A stretch of DNA of 64,000 bases. Source: Limimaricola soesokkakensis. GTDB taxonomy: Bacteria > Pseudomonadota > Alphaproteobacteria > Rhodobacterales > Rhodobacteraceae. Position numbers and translations under genes: made by a program. This document shows positions 16,413 through 24,731 of this stretch, in pieces. Below the pieces are notes generated by a model. It had not been told where the DNA came from. It did no database searches and was given only the letters and a program-made list of their open reading frames with translations. The stretch covers positions 1-64,000 of the forward strand of contig NZ_FWFY01000003.1 of NCBI RefSeq assembly GCF_900172345.1, in the 5' to 3' direction. Each line of letters begins with the position of its first letter. The first letter of the stretch is position 1.

Positions 16413-17372
16413 ATGTGCCAGAACTGCGACTACACGATCCATGGTGCGCAGCATCATTTCGGCTGGGACAATTCCATTGCCCCGGTCGAAAGGGTGGAGC
16501 CCGGCGCGCAGATCGCCTTCCACTGTATGGATTCATCGGCGGGCCAGCTCGGCCCGTCGAGCACGGTCAAAGACGTAGAGACTCTCGACTTCGGCAAGAT
16601 CAACCCGGTCTCGGGTCCCATCTATGTCGAAGGGGCCGAGCCGGGGGACGCTCTGAAGATCACCATCGACAGCTTCGCCCCGCGCGAGGCCGAGGGCTCG
16701 GCCTGGGGCTGGACCGCCAACATTCCGGGCTTCGGCCTTCTGGCGGACCAGTTCACCGACCCAGCGCTGACGATCTGGAAATACGATGCGAGAACGCTCG
16801 AGCCCGCGCTGTTCGGCGAGCATGGCCGAGTACCGCTCAAGCCGTTCTGCGGCACCATCGGCAACGCGCTGGCAGAGCCGGGGGGACATTCGATCGTGCC
16901 GCCGCGCCGGGTCGGCGGCAATCTCGACATTCGCGATCTCGCCGCGGGCACCGTGCTCTATCTGCCGGTCGAAGTCGCCGGGGCGCTGTTCTCCGTCGGG
17001 GACACCCATGCGGCGCAGGGTGACGGCGAGGTTTGCGGCACCGCGATCGAGAGCCCGATGTACGCAGTGCTTACGATCGATCTTGTGAAGGACGCGCAGC
17101 TGAAGTTCCCGCGCTTCACGACGTCGGGACCGGTGACGCGGCATCTCGATGCCAAGGGCTACGAAGTGACGACCGGCATCGGGCCGGATCTGATGACCGC
17201 CTCGCGTGATGCTGTGGCGGGGATGGTCGACCACCTCTGCGCCACGCGGCAGATGGCGGCGGTCGATGCCTACATGCTCGTCTCGACCTGTGGCGATCTC
17301 AGAATCTCGGAAATTGTCGACCAGCCGAACTGGGTGGTGAGCTTTTACTTCCCGCGCTGTGTGTTCGAATGA
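16413..17372 (+). CDS. fmdA: Acetamidase/formamidase family protein
   Basis: 319-residue member of the FmdA/AmdA family, which hydrolyses formamide, acetamide or related short amides to ammonia and the acid. Visible family signs: NPVSGPIYVEGAEPGDAL, PFCGTIGNALAEPG, and GDTHAAQGDGEVCGTAIESP, whose His and Glu belong to the metal/active-site region. Length is below the roughly 400 residues of classical formamidases and matches the shorter acetamidase subgroup. It follows dppA by one base and overlaps the ATPase gene by ATGA, so import and hydrolysis are made together. The natural amide is not evident. Confidence 0.88.
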   Translation: MCQNCDYTIHGAQHHFGWDNSIAPVERVEPGAQIAFHCMDSSAGQLGPSSTVKDVETLDFGKINPVSGPIYVEGAEPGDALKITIDSFAPREAEGSAWGWTANIPGFGLLADQFTDPALTIWKYDARTLEPALFGEHGRVPLKPFCGTIGNALAEPGGHSIVPPRRVGGNLDIRDLAAGTVLYLPVEVAGALFSVGDTHAAQGDGEVCGTAIESPMYAVLTIDLVKDAQLKFPRFTTSGPVTRHLDAKGYEVTTGIGPDLMTASRDAVAGMVDHLCATRQMAAVDAYMLVSTCGDLRISEIVDQPNWVVSFYFPRCVFE

Positions 17373-19153
17373 ATGCCGCCGTCACGAAGCTGTCCGGGGC
17401 TGAAAGGGCCCCGGATACCAACCCGCCGGTGCTTTCCGTAGAGGAACTCAAGATCTCAGTGCGCACCAGCGAGGGCCCCCGCCTGCTGGTGCAGGATCTC
17501 TCATTCGACCTGGCGCGTGGTGAGACACTGGCCATCGCGGGTGAGAGTGGGTCAGGGAAGTCCCTCACCTCGATGGCGATCATGGGGCTTCTGCCACCGC
17601 CTGCCGTCCATGTTTCGGGCGGTCGCATCCGACTTGGAGAGACCGATCTCCTGAGTCTGTCTGAGCGGCGGATGCGCGCGCTGCGTGGTGCGCGCATCGC
17701 GATGATCTTTCAAGAGCCGATGACCTCGCTCAACCCGGTGCTGACCATTGGTCATCAGCTGATCGAGGCGATCGAGGCGCATGAGACCTTGTCACGGCGT
17801 GAAGTGCGGGCTCGGGCGATAGAGGCGCTACGCGCGGTACGAATGTCGCAGCCCGAGGCGCGACTGAAACAGTATCCGCATGAGTTGTCGGGCGGTATGC
17901 GCCAACGGGTCATGATCGCCATGGCGATTGCGCTCAGACCCGATGTGCTGATCGCTGACGAGCCGACTACTGCGCTCGATGTGACGGTGCAGCGCGAGGT
18001 TCTGGAGCTGCTGCGCGATCTACAGCGGGACCTTGGCACCGCCGTTATCCTAATCACCCACGACATGGGGGTGGTGGCCGAGATGGCTGACCGCGTGGTT
18101 GTCATGCAGGCAGGCCGCATGGTCGAACAGGGGCCGGTGCAAGAGATCTTTGCAGCACCGAAAGAACCATATACCCGCGCGCTGCTGGCAGCAGTGCCCC
18201 GAATGGGGCGCGGGGAAGGGGCAGGCGCACCCAGCACGGCAGTGCCGGTGGCACGGGTCGAGGATCTGCGGGTGCGCTTCGACATTCGAGGGGGCATTCT
18301 GAACCGGCCCACCCACGCGGTGCACGCGGTGGCGGGCGTCAGCTTCGAGATCCGTGCTGGCGAGACCTTCTCGTTGGTAGGGGAATCCGGCTGCGGCAAG
18401 TCAACCATTGCAAAGGCCCTCACCGGGCTGGTGCCGTTCGAGGGCTTGTTGGAAGTGGCCGGTCGCAGGCTTGTGAGCGGCCAGCGGCCTGACACGGCCT
18501 TTCGCCGCGGCGTTCAGATGATCTTCCAAGACCCCATGGCCTCGCTCGACCCTCGGATGCGGGTAGGCGACCTTGTGGCTGAACCGCTGGTCATCCACGG
18601 CATCGGCTCCGCTCAGGAGCAGCGCGTCCAGGTTGAGGCGCTCTTCGAGCGCGTGGGGTTGGAGCGAGACCAACTCGACCGCTATCCCCACGAATTCTCG
18701 GGCGGACAGCGGCAGCGTATTTGCATCGCACGCGCGCTGGCTCTGCGGCCGCGGTTGATCATCGCTGATGAAAGCGTTTCGGCGCTCGACGTCAGCGTAC
18801 AGGCCCGGGTTCTTGAGTTGCTCAAGGCCCTGAAAACCGAGTTCGGCATCGCCTATCTGTTCATCAGCCATGACATGGCCGTGGTTGAGAACGTCTCCGA
18901 CCGGGTTGCGGTAATGCGACTGGGCCAGATCGTCGAAATGGGCACGCGTGCGCAGCTGTTTGGCGATCCGCGACACCCCTATACCCGCCAGCTTATCGCC
19001 GCCGTGCCGGTCCCTGACCCCACCCGGGTACCGCCACCGTTCTCCAGGCCACAGGGCGAAGTGCCGAGTCCCGTATTGCGGCGTGGCATGGAGCCTCAAA
19101 TCGAAGCACTGGCTGACATTGGGGAAGGGCACATGGTGGCCAAATTTGGGTAA
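17369..19153 (+). CDS. dppDF: Fused double ATPase of peptide-type ABC transporter (DppD-DppF)
   Basis: 594 residues carrying two complete ABC ATPase domains in one chain. Domain 1 (about 20-275): Walker A GESGSGKS, signature LSGGMRQR, Walker B VLIADEPTTALD. Domain 2 (about 300-560): Walker A GESGCGKST, signature FSGGQRQR, Walker B LIIADESVSALD, where the usual Pro is Ser. Oligopeptide-transport linkers close both halves (EPYTRALLAAVP and HPYTRQLIAAVP). Powers uptake through DppBC. Last gene of the operon. Confidence 0.92.
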   Translation: MNAAVTKLSGAERAPDTNPPVLSVEELKISVRTSEGPRLLVQDLSFDLARGETLAIAGESGSGKSLTSMAIMGLLPPPAVHVSGGRIRLGETDLLSLSERRMRALRGARIAMIFQEPMTSLNPVLTIGHQLIEAIEAHETLSRREVRARAIEALRAVRMSQPEARLKQYPHELSGGMRQRVMIAMAIALRPDVLIADEPTTALDVTVQREVLELLRDLQRDLGTAVILITHDMGVVAEMADRVVVMQAGRMVEQGPVQEIFAAPKEPYTRALLAAVPRMGRGEGAGAPSTAVPVARVEDLRVRFDIRGGILNRPTHAVHAVAGVSFEIRAGETFSLVGESGCGKSTIAKALTGLVPFEGLLEVAGRRLVSGQRPDTAFRRGVQMIFQDPMASLDPRMRVGDLVAEPLVIHGIGSAQEQRVQVEALFERVGLERDQLDRYPHEFSGGQRQRICIARALALRPRLIIADESVSALDVSVQARVLELLKALKTEFGIAYLFISHDMAVVENVSDRVAVMRLGQIVEMGTRAQLFGDPRHPYTRQLIAAVPVPDPTRVPPPFSRPQGEVPSPVLRRGMEPQIEALADIGEGHMVAKFG

Positions 19154-19193
19154 GCCGCTTCGAGAGGGGCGGGATCAAAGCCGTTATTTGAAG

Positions 19194-19230
19194 AGAGGCC
19201 GGAAAGGAACCGGTAGAGCCAGGGGCCTCT
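19194..19230. terminator. Hairpin at the end of the amide operon
   Basis: AGAGGCC (19194-19200) pairs with GGCCTCT (19224-19230); a competing inner CCGG pair is present. It lies between two convergent operons and may end transcription, but there is no T run. Confidence 0.4.
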
Positions 19231-19289
19231 GAGTGCAACATTGACGACCAGAGAGCTGCTAACGGCCACTAATGCCGTGAACCGCTACC

Positions 19290-20645
19290 TTAACCCAGCG
19301 CGCGTTCGAAGTAGTCAACCGATCCGAGCTGCCCTCCCTTGAGGGCAAGTTCGAGGCCGGCAAAGCTGGGATCATCGGTGTGAACGCGGCACAGAGGCGC
19401 ACCCGGGCTAATATGCGCCAACATTTCCAGCGCCTTGACTGGAAGGGTTTCGACGACCCGGCCCGAGGTGTCGCCGCCCGCCACGACCATTCGCCTAAGC
19501 TCGAAACGCGGCACGGCCTCCAACGCAATCTGCGCCAGGAGGTTGCCAATCGCCTCTTGGGCATCGCCAAAGGTGCCTTTGTTGCTCCTCGCATGTCTCT
19601 TGAGTGCTTCGAAGGCTGGATCGTCGACTGTTCGCGCTGCGTAAATGACCACGCCTTTAGCGCTTTCAAAGGACCGCTCGGCTTCCGTGAGAAGACGTGC
19701 TTTCTCCGTAAGGGCCGTGCTTTTTTCTTGGGCGGCGATAACGTCGAGCCGCAGCAAAGCGAAGCCCGCCTTTTCCGCAGCTTCGATCTGTTCGGATGTT
19801 ACCGGCGAGCAGCTTCCGGAAAGGACGAGCAGACGCTTTGTAGGTTTGGGGGAGGGCATGACCGGCGCGGTCTCTGCAACGAGCCCGATGCGGCGCCAGT
19901 GCGAGACCAGGGCATACTGGAGCCCCGAAGATGATGGGGAGAACACTGGCCCGTCCCGATGGCCCCAGACCAGTTCTCCAGCCTTCTGCTGACTGATCTC
20001 GTCCGCGACATCGATGAACGTGATTGCTCGGCGCTCCCGGGCTTCCGCGAGCCGTTTGATGTCGTCGCCGCGCGCCATGTCACCAAGGTCGACGGATCGG
20101 GTTTCGATATGTGTCTGAAGCCCAATATGGTGCCGTAAGTCGGCCTCCCGCATCGGGGTCACAGGGTGGCGCGACATCGTAGGATGACGGTCGATGCGAT
20201 AGGTCGTACCGCCGGCTGCCGCGAACAGGTTGGAGAACGCCTGCCAACGGCCAAGCTGCGGGGCGCCTACGATTGATGGAGCCCAATCGGGGCGCAAGTA
20301 GCGGCGTGCGATCTCCGTTGCCCGACCAATCGATCCAACTTCGGGGGCGGAATCGAATGTGGAGCAAACTTTGTATTGGAGGATGGGCGGCTCCAGTTCC
20401 GCGAGCCTTGCCAAAATGGGCCCCAAATGGGCTTCCATCCATTCAGGGTTGCGCGCGCGGGACGTGCCGGCGACCCCGATAACCGGGCAATCCTCGAACT
20501 CGGCCAAATCGGCCTCCGTGGGAGGAGTGGTGAAGAGCACGGTGCGCAATCCGGCACGTGCGGTGACTTCCATTGCATCGGTGGAGCCCGTGAAGTCATC
20601 CCCGTAGAAGGCGAGCAGGAGATCCGTGGAGCGGTTATGGGTCAT
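19290..20645 (-). CDS. Four-carbon acid-sugar kinase family protein (DUF1537, OtnK/OiaK-like)
   Basis: 451-residue ATP-dependent kinase. The N-terminal FYGDDFTGSTDAMEV is the DUF1537 signature; the C-terminal nucleotide domain shows VVAGGDTSGRVV and ISPGAPLC. Family members phosphorylate 3-keto acid sugars such as 3-oxo-tetronates (OtnK, DtnK) or 3-oxo-isoapionate (OiaK). The start at 20645 overlaps the stop of the RuBisCO-like gene by ATGA; the frame continues 81 codons inside that gene without cause. Kinase plus RuBisCO-like protein recalls OiaK and OiaX, in which the phosphorylated keto acid is the substrate of the RuBisCO-like enzyme. Confidence 0.87.
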   Translation of the reverse strand: MTHNRSTDLLLAFYGDDFTGSTDAMEVTARAGLRTVLFTTPPTEADLAEFEDCPVIGVAGTSRARNPEWMEAHLGPILARLAELEPPILQYKVCSTFDSAPEVGSIGRATEIARRYLRPDWAPSIVGAPQLGRWQAFSNLFAAAGGTTYRIDRHPTMSRHPVTPMREADLRHHIGLQTHIETRSVDLGDMARGDDIKRLAEARERRAITFIDVADEISQQKAGELVWGHRDGPVFSPSSSGLQYALVSHWRRIGLVAETAPVMPSPKPTKRLLVLSGSCSPVTSEQIEAAEKAGFALLRLDVIAAQEKSTALTEKARLLTEAERSFESAKGVVIYAARTVDDPAFEALKRHARSNKGTFGDAQEAIGNLLAQIALEAVPRFELRRMVVAGGDTSGRVVETLPVKALEMLAHISPGAPLCRVHTDDPSFAGLELALKGGQLGSVDYFERALG

Positions 20646-21895
20646 TTGAAGGCCTCCAATGCCGTGGCGAGTTCCGGCGTGTCTTTCGCCGCCTCGGCCA
20701 ACGTGGTCCCTGCTTGTGCGGCCTCCCAAGCCGCACGCATTGCTGCCACTCCGGCCGGCACGCCGCCCGGATGAGCGACGATGCCGCCTCCGGCGCAATG
20801 GATGAGATCGGCGCTTCCAACCCGCTGCCAGGTTTCGGGCACCTGCCGAATGGTCTGTCCAGACGAGAAGACCGGCATTGCCTGCCAAGCTCGTTCGGGG
20901 AAGAGAGGAGAAAGACAGGCACGGGCAGACGAGACTACGCTGTCGTCATCCTCCCAGAACTTGTTGGCGAGCGCGTTCACATGCAGATGGTCGACACCAG
21001 CCACGCGCCAGATCTTCTGCCAAGCTTGGAAACCCCAACCGTTGTCCGGGGATCGCCCGAGATAGCCCCAGCCGTTTCTATGGCCGTGGATTGGCAAACG
21101 GGCATGGGAGCGCAGGGCAGCGAGACCGACCACGCCGAGGCTGTTCAAGCTGACCATCACGCAGGTGCCACCCATTTCGGCGACGATATCATGCTTGCGA
21201 CGCATCTCATCGATCTCGTCGGTGATGTTGACTGCATACATCACTCTCTTGCCTGTGCGCTGCGCATGGGCATCGATGACACGGAGGACCGAGCGGGCCC
21301 GCTCGTCGAAGGGGCAGGCCGGACCGTCAGCTTGGAGCTCGTCGTCCTTGATGAAGTCGATTCCGCCCTGGCAAAGCTCTTCGACAAGCTCCGCCGTATC
21401 TTGTGGGCTGAGCCCAACGGAAGGCTTGATGATCGTGCCGATGAGGGGCTTGCTCGCTTCCACGCCAGACAGCTCCCGGGTGCCAGAGATGCCGAAAGCG
21501 GGGCCTGCGTATCGATCTAAGAAGACTTCCGGCAGATCTATGTCGAGCAACTTCAGGCCGGCGACCTCGCGCAGCTCGTAAAGATTGCCCGCAAGGGTGG
21601 CCATGAGGTTGGGCAGGGACGGCCCGATATTCGCGAGGGGCCACGTAATTCTTAGACGAAAACTGCGAAGCTCGCCGTCACCGGTCGCCCCCGGCAGGGG
21701 CGGCGCACCGCTGTCCTCGATTTCCTCGAGAGCTTCCACTCGCGCGGCGGCGCGTTTGGTCAGTTCAGCGGTTTCGCCGGGGAGGCTGACAAAGGTACCG
21801 GAAGACTGCTCGCCGGCGATCACCTTCGCCGCACGCTCAGGGTCGAGGCGTGTCCGCAGTAGGTAGGTCGCGCCAATCCGGTCTACTTCGCTCAT
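20642..21895 (-). CDS. RuBisCO-like protein (form IV), probable OiaX-type enzyme
   Basis: 417-residue RuBisCO large-subunit homologue. Most catalytic positions are kept: Glu29 and Asn104 (counterparts of Glu60 and Asn123), Lys157 in IIKPSVGLS (Lys175), the carbamylated-Lys triad Lys183-Asp185-Glu186 in GGIDFIKDDE, His272-Arg273, His305, Lys312, and the phosphate-binding Ser345-Gly346 and GGG near 369. The Lys177 position is Ser159, which argues against true RuBisCO activity. RuBisCO-like proteins act in methionine salvage or on acid-sugar phosphates; next to a DUF1537 kinase the latter is likely, as for 3-oxo-isoapionate-4-phosphate transcarboxylase/hydrolase. It is joined by ATGA overlaps to both neighbours. 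Confidence 0.88.
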   Translation of the reverse strand: MSEVDRIGATYLLRTRLDPERAAKVIAGEQSSGTFVSLPGETAELTKRAAARVEALEEIEDSGAPPLPGATGDGELRSFRLRITWPLANIGPSLPNLMATLAGNLYELREVAGLKLLDIDLPEVFLDRYAGPAFGISGTRELSGVEASKPLIGTIIKPSVGLSPQDTAELVEELCQGGIDFIKDDELQADGPACPFDERARSVLRVIDAHAQRTGKRVMYAVNITDEIDEMRRKHDIVAEMGGTCVMVSLNSLGVVGLAALRSHARLPIHGHRNGWGYLGRSPDNGWGFQAWQKIWRVAGVDHLHVNALANKFWEDDDSVVSSARACLSPLFPERAWQAMPVFSSGQTIRQVPETWQRVGSADLIHCAGGGIVAHPGGVPAGVAAMRAAWEAAQAGTTLAEAAKDTPELATALEAFK

Positions 21896-22845
21896 GTCTG
21901 GGTCCCTGCAAGCCACTCGTGGTAATCGGACAGCCCTTCCCGAATATCGGTGAATCTCGGCGTGAACTTCAGGCGCTGCCGGGCTTTCGAAATGTCGAGG
22001 GGTGCGCCGCGGCTGAAGTACTGGCCCGAACCGAGCCTCATCGCTGCCTCACGACCCGTGAGCAATTCCACGTGTTCGATGATCTCTCGGTGATTGGTTG
22101 CTACGCCGCAGGAGATGTTGAAGGCCTCGCCCGGCTCTACCTGGGGCGCATCCAGCAGGCGGATTACGCCCTGAGCGGTATCCCTCACGTGCGTCCAGTC
22201 GAGGCTCTGGTCGCCGCCATTTGCGACTTCAATGCCAGTAAGTCCCTCCAGCCCGCCGAACATCGCCTTGTAAAGGGGATGCATCGTTGAGGGACGTTTG
22301 CCCGGGCCGTAGACAAAATAAAGGCGAGCTTGCCTCACATCGATGCCGTAAGTGAGGGAGTACTGCTGCGCGAGAACCTCGTTGGCAACCTTCGTGGCAC
22401 CGTAGAGATCTGTGGCCTTGAACGGCAGATCCTCCGTCTGGCCGCCCGGCTGGTTACCATAAACAGCGCCGGAACTGAGGTTGATGAATTTCGGCACACC
22501 GAGAATCCGGCAAGCGTCGATCACGTTCAGCATGCCGGTTGTGTTGATGCCGATGTTACGGAAGGGCCGGTTTTGGAACGTCGGACCGGCGATCACCGCT
22601 ACCCCGAAGATGGCCGCCGAGATGCGTCCTTCATAGGCGCGCATCCGCTCGAACAGCGTATGCGTGTCGAGAACGTCGACATTCTCGAACCGGATGTTCG
22701 GAAGATGAGGTTCGAGGTAGTCGAGCTCCAGTCCCTCAATGTCCGAGGCACGATCGAACACCACGACCTCCTCGCCGCGTTCAGCAAGATCATGCACGAT
22801 CCAGGAGCCAACATGGCCCAAACCGCCGAAAACGAGTGTCGTCAT
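21892..22845 (-). CDS. NAD-dependent epimerase/dehydratase (extended SDR)
   Basis: 317-residue extended SDR. The Rossmann motif is FGGLGHVGSWIV near the N-terminus, followed by acidic VVVFDRASD, which favours NAD. The catalytic Tyr-Lys pair is in DLYGATKVANE and the Ser in NLSSGAVYG. Relatives include sugar-nucleotide epimerases and D-erythronate dehydrogenase (DenD). In this operon it probably oxidises the imported acid sugar to the keto acid that the kinase then phosphorylates. The ATG at 22845 has weak upstream purines but gives the exact Rossmann start. Ends inside the start of the RuBisCO-like gene. Confidence 0.86.
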   Translation of the reverse strand: MTTLVFGGLGHVGSWIVHDLAERGEEVVVFDRASDIEGLELDYLEPHLPNIRFENVDVLDTHTLFERMRAYEGRISAAIFGVAVIAGPTFQNRPFRNIGINTTGMLNVIDACRILGVPKFINLSSGAVYGNQPGGQTEDLPFKATDLYGATKVANEVLAQQYSLTYGIDVRQARLYFVYGPGKRPSTMHPLYKAMFGGLEGLTGIEVANGGDQSLDWTHVRDTAQGVIRLLDAPQVEPGEAFNISCGVATNHREIIEHVELLTGREAAMRLGSGQYFSRGAPLDISKARQRLKFTPRFTDIREGLSDYHEWLAGTQT

Positions 22846-22872
22846 GAGTATCTCCAGTAATTGGTCGGCGCT

Positions 22873-24165
22873 TCAGCGCAGCAGAAGGCCGGGCACGAAG
22901 AGCACCACCGCCGGCACGAAAGTGATCAGCAGCAGCATCGCGAACAACGGAAGGTAGAAAGGCATCAGCTCTCGAAGGAGCTCGATGTAAGAGATGCCCG
23001 CAACGCGCTGCACGGTGAATAGCACCGTTCCCACCGGCGGGGTGACCAGGCCGATCATCAGGTTAAAGATCATCGCGACACCGAAATGCACCGGATCGAT
23101 CCCGTAGCTCGTGACCAGAGGAACCAGAATTGGGGTCAACAGGAACAGTGCCGGGACTGAGTCGATGAAACAGCCGATCACGAGGATGAACAGAAGCAGC
23201 AGCGCAAGCAGAAGGGCGGGGCTGGTCACCGTCGCCGACATGGCATCGATGATCTGCGAGGTCACCTGGTAGCGCGCCAGAACCCAAGCATAGAGAGCAG
23301 AGCCAGCTATGATCAGCAACAGGGCCGACGTGTCGATCGCAGTTTCCCGGCAGATCCGCCAGAAGCTTGTCAGGGTGATCGTCCGGTAGACCAGAGCCGC
23401 GATAAGCAGGCAGTAGACCAGTGCGATCACCGAGGCTTCGGTCGGTGTGAAGATACCTGATAGGATGCCGCCGATGATGATGATTGGCGTAAGCATGGGG
23501 AGTATCCCCTGCATGAGCGCCGCTGCGAACTCCATGAGCGTTGCCCGGCTCGCGACCGGGTAGCCGCGGCGTCGCGAGATCACCGCGACGACCGCCATCA
23601 ACGCCAGTCCCATCAGCAGGCCCGGCAGGATCGAGCCCAAGAAGACCGCAGCGATCGAGACGTTGGCCAAAGCTCCGTAGATGACAGCCGGGATAGAGGG
23701 TGGAATGATTGGTCCGATTGTGGCCGAGCTGGCCGTAACAGCGGCCGAGAAGCCGCGGCCGTAACCGTCGCGCTCCATCGCGCGCATCTGAACCGGGCCG
23801 AGTCCGCCTGCATCGGCAACTGCCGATCCTGACATTCCGGCGAAGATCATGCTGGAGAGAACATTGACATGGCCCAGGCCGCCCCGCAGGTGGCCGACGG
23901 CCACGCGCGCCACGTTGAACACCCGGTCCGAAATGCCGGACTCGTTCATTAGCTTGCCGATGAGTAGGAAGGCGGGGATTGCAAGAAGGGTGAAGCTGTT
24001 GACACCGTAAAGCGTCCGCTGCGCCAGCATCTCGAGCGGGAGATCTGTGAAACCCCGGTTGACCCCGAGGACCACGACGGAGGCCCCGATCATCGAGAAA
24101 CCGACCGGGACACCAATGAACATCAAGACCAGCAAGGTCCCGAAGAGGGCGATCAGGATAGTCAT
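22873..24165 (-). CDS. dctM: TRAP transporter large permease, DctM type
   Basis: 430-residue polytopic membrane protein of the DctM family, with about 12 helices; GVPVGFSMIGASVVVLG at the start, GPIIPPSIPAVIYGALAN mid-protein and GLVTPPVGTVLFTVQR near the end are family hallmarks. Works with the DctQ and DctP proteins encoded just upstream. Nine bases separate it from dctQ and 27 from the SDR gene, so transport and catabolic genes form one unit. Confidence 0.9.
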   Translation of the reverse strand: MTILIALFGTLLVLMFIGVPVGFSMIGASVVVLGVNRGFTDLPLEMLAQRTLYGVNSFTLLAIPAFLLIGKLMNESGISDRVFNVARVAVGHLRGGLGHVNVLSSMIFAGMSGSAVADAGGLGPVQMRAMERDGYGRGFSAAVTASSATIGPIIPPSIPAVIYGALANVSIAAVFLGSILPGLLMGLALMAVVAVISRRRGYPVASRATLMEFAAALMQGILPMLTPIIIIGGILSGIFTPTEASVIALVYCLLIAALVYRTITLTSFWRICRETAIDTSALLLIIAGSALYAWVLARYQVTSQIIDAMSATVTSPALLLALLLLFILVIGCFIDSVPALFLLTPILVPLVTSYGIDPVHFGVAMIFNLMIGLVTPPVGTVLFTVQRVAGISYIELLRELMPFYLPLFAMLLLITFVPAVVLFVPGLLLR

Positions 24166-24174
24166 GTGGGGGTC

Positions 24175-24675
24175 CTATTGCGCTTGGCTGCCGGTCAGGC
24201 GCCGAATGAGATCGCGGGCCACAAGGAGCGTGTAAAGTCCGATGCCGAGGCCTTGGACCGCGTAGATGGCAGCCATGGTGATCGGCAGGGTGCTCGCTTT
24301 CACGTTGCTGGTGCGCAACGTCATCTCGTAGGTGCCCACCAGCAACGCCAGCGCGGTCAAGAGCAGGAGCAGGTCCGCGAGGCTGGCGACAATGCGTGAA
24401 ACCGCCGGCGGCAGCAGGTCGAGGAGCAGTGTCACTCGAATATGCGCGCCGTGTCGTTGGGCAATGGCGGCGCCGAGAAAGATCTGCCCTATGTAAAGAA
24501 AACGGGCGGTCTCGTCGGTCCAGGGAACGCCAATACCTAAAGCGTATCGCGACACCACCTGCACAAACATTGCCGCGAGCATGCCCAGGAAGATCAGGAT
24601 GACGATCCCCTCGAGTACCTGCCAGAAGCGGTTGGGGGGCGGTTCATGTGCTTCCAGTATCGACGTCTCAGTCAT
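24175..24675 (-). CDS. dctQ: TRAP transporter small permease, DctQ type
   Basis: 166-residue small membrane subunit with four helices (about 22-42, 60-78, 100-120, 138-158) and a DctQ-type VPWTDETARFLYIGQIFLGA segment after helix 2. It connects the binding protein and DctM of the same operon. GGGAGG just upstream of the ATG at 24675 supports the start. Confidence 0.87.
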   Translation of the reverse strand: MTETSILEAHEPPPNRFWQVLEGIVILIFLGMLAAMFVQVVSRYALGIGVPWTDETARFLYIGQIFLGAAIAQRHGAHIRVTLLLDLLPPAVSRIVASLADLLLLLTALALLVGTYEMTLRTSNVKASTLPITMAAIYAVQGLGIGLYTLLVARDLIRRLTGSQAQ

Positions 24676-24731
24676 GCTTCGACCTCCCTCGAAGAATGCG
24701 GCCCGCCGGATCGGCGGGCCGGCTGGTCACG

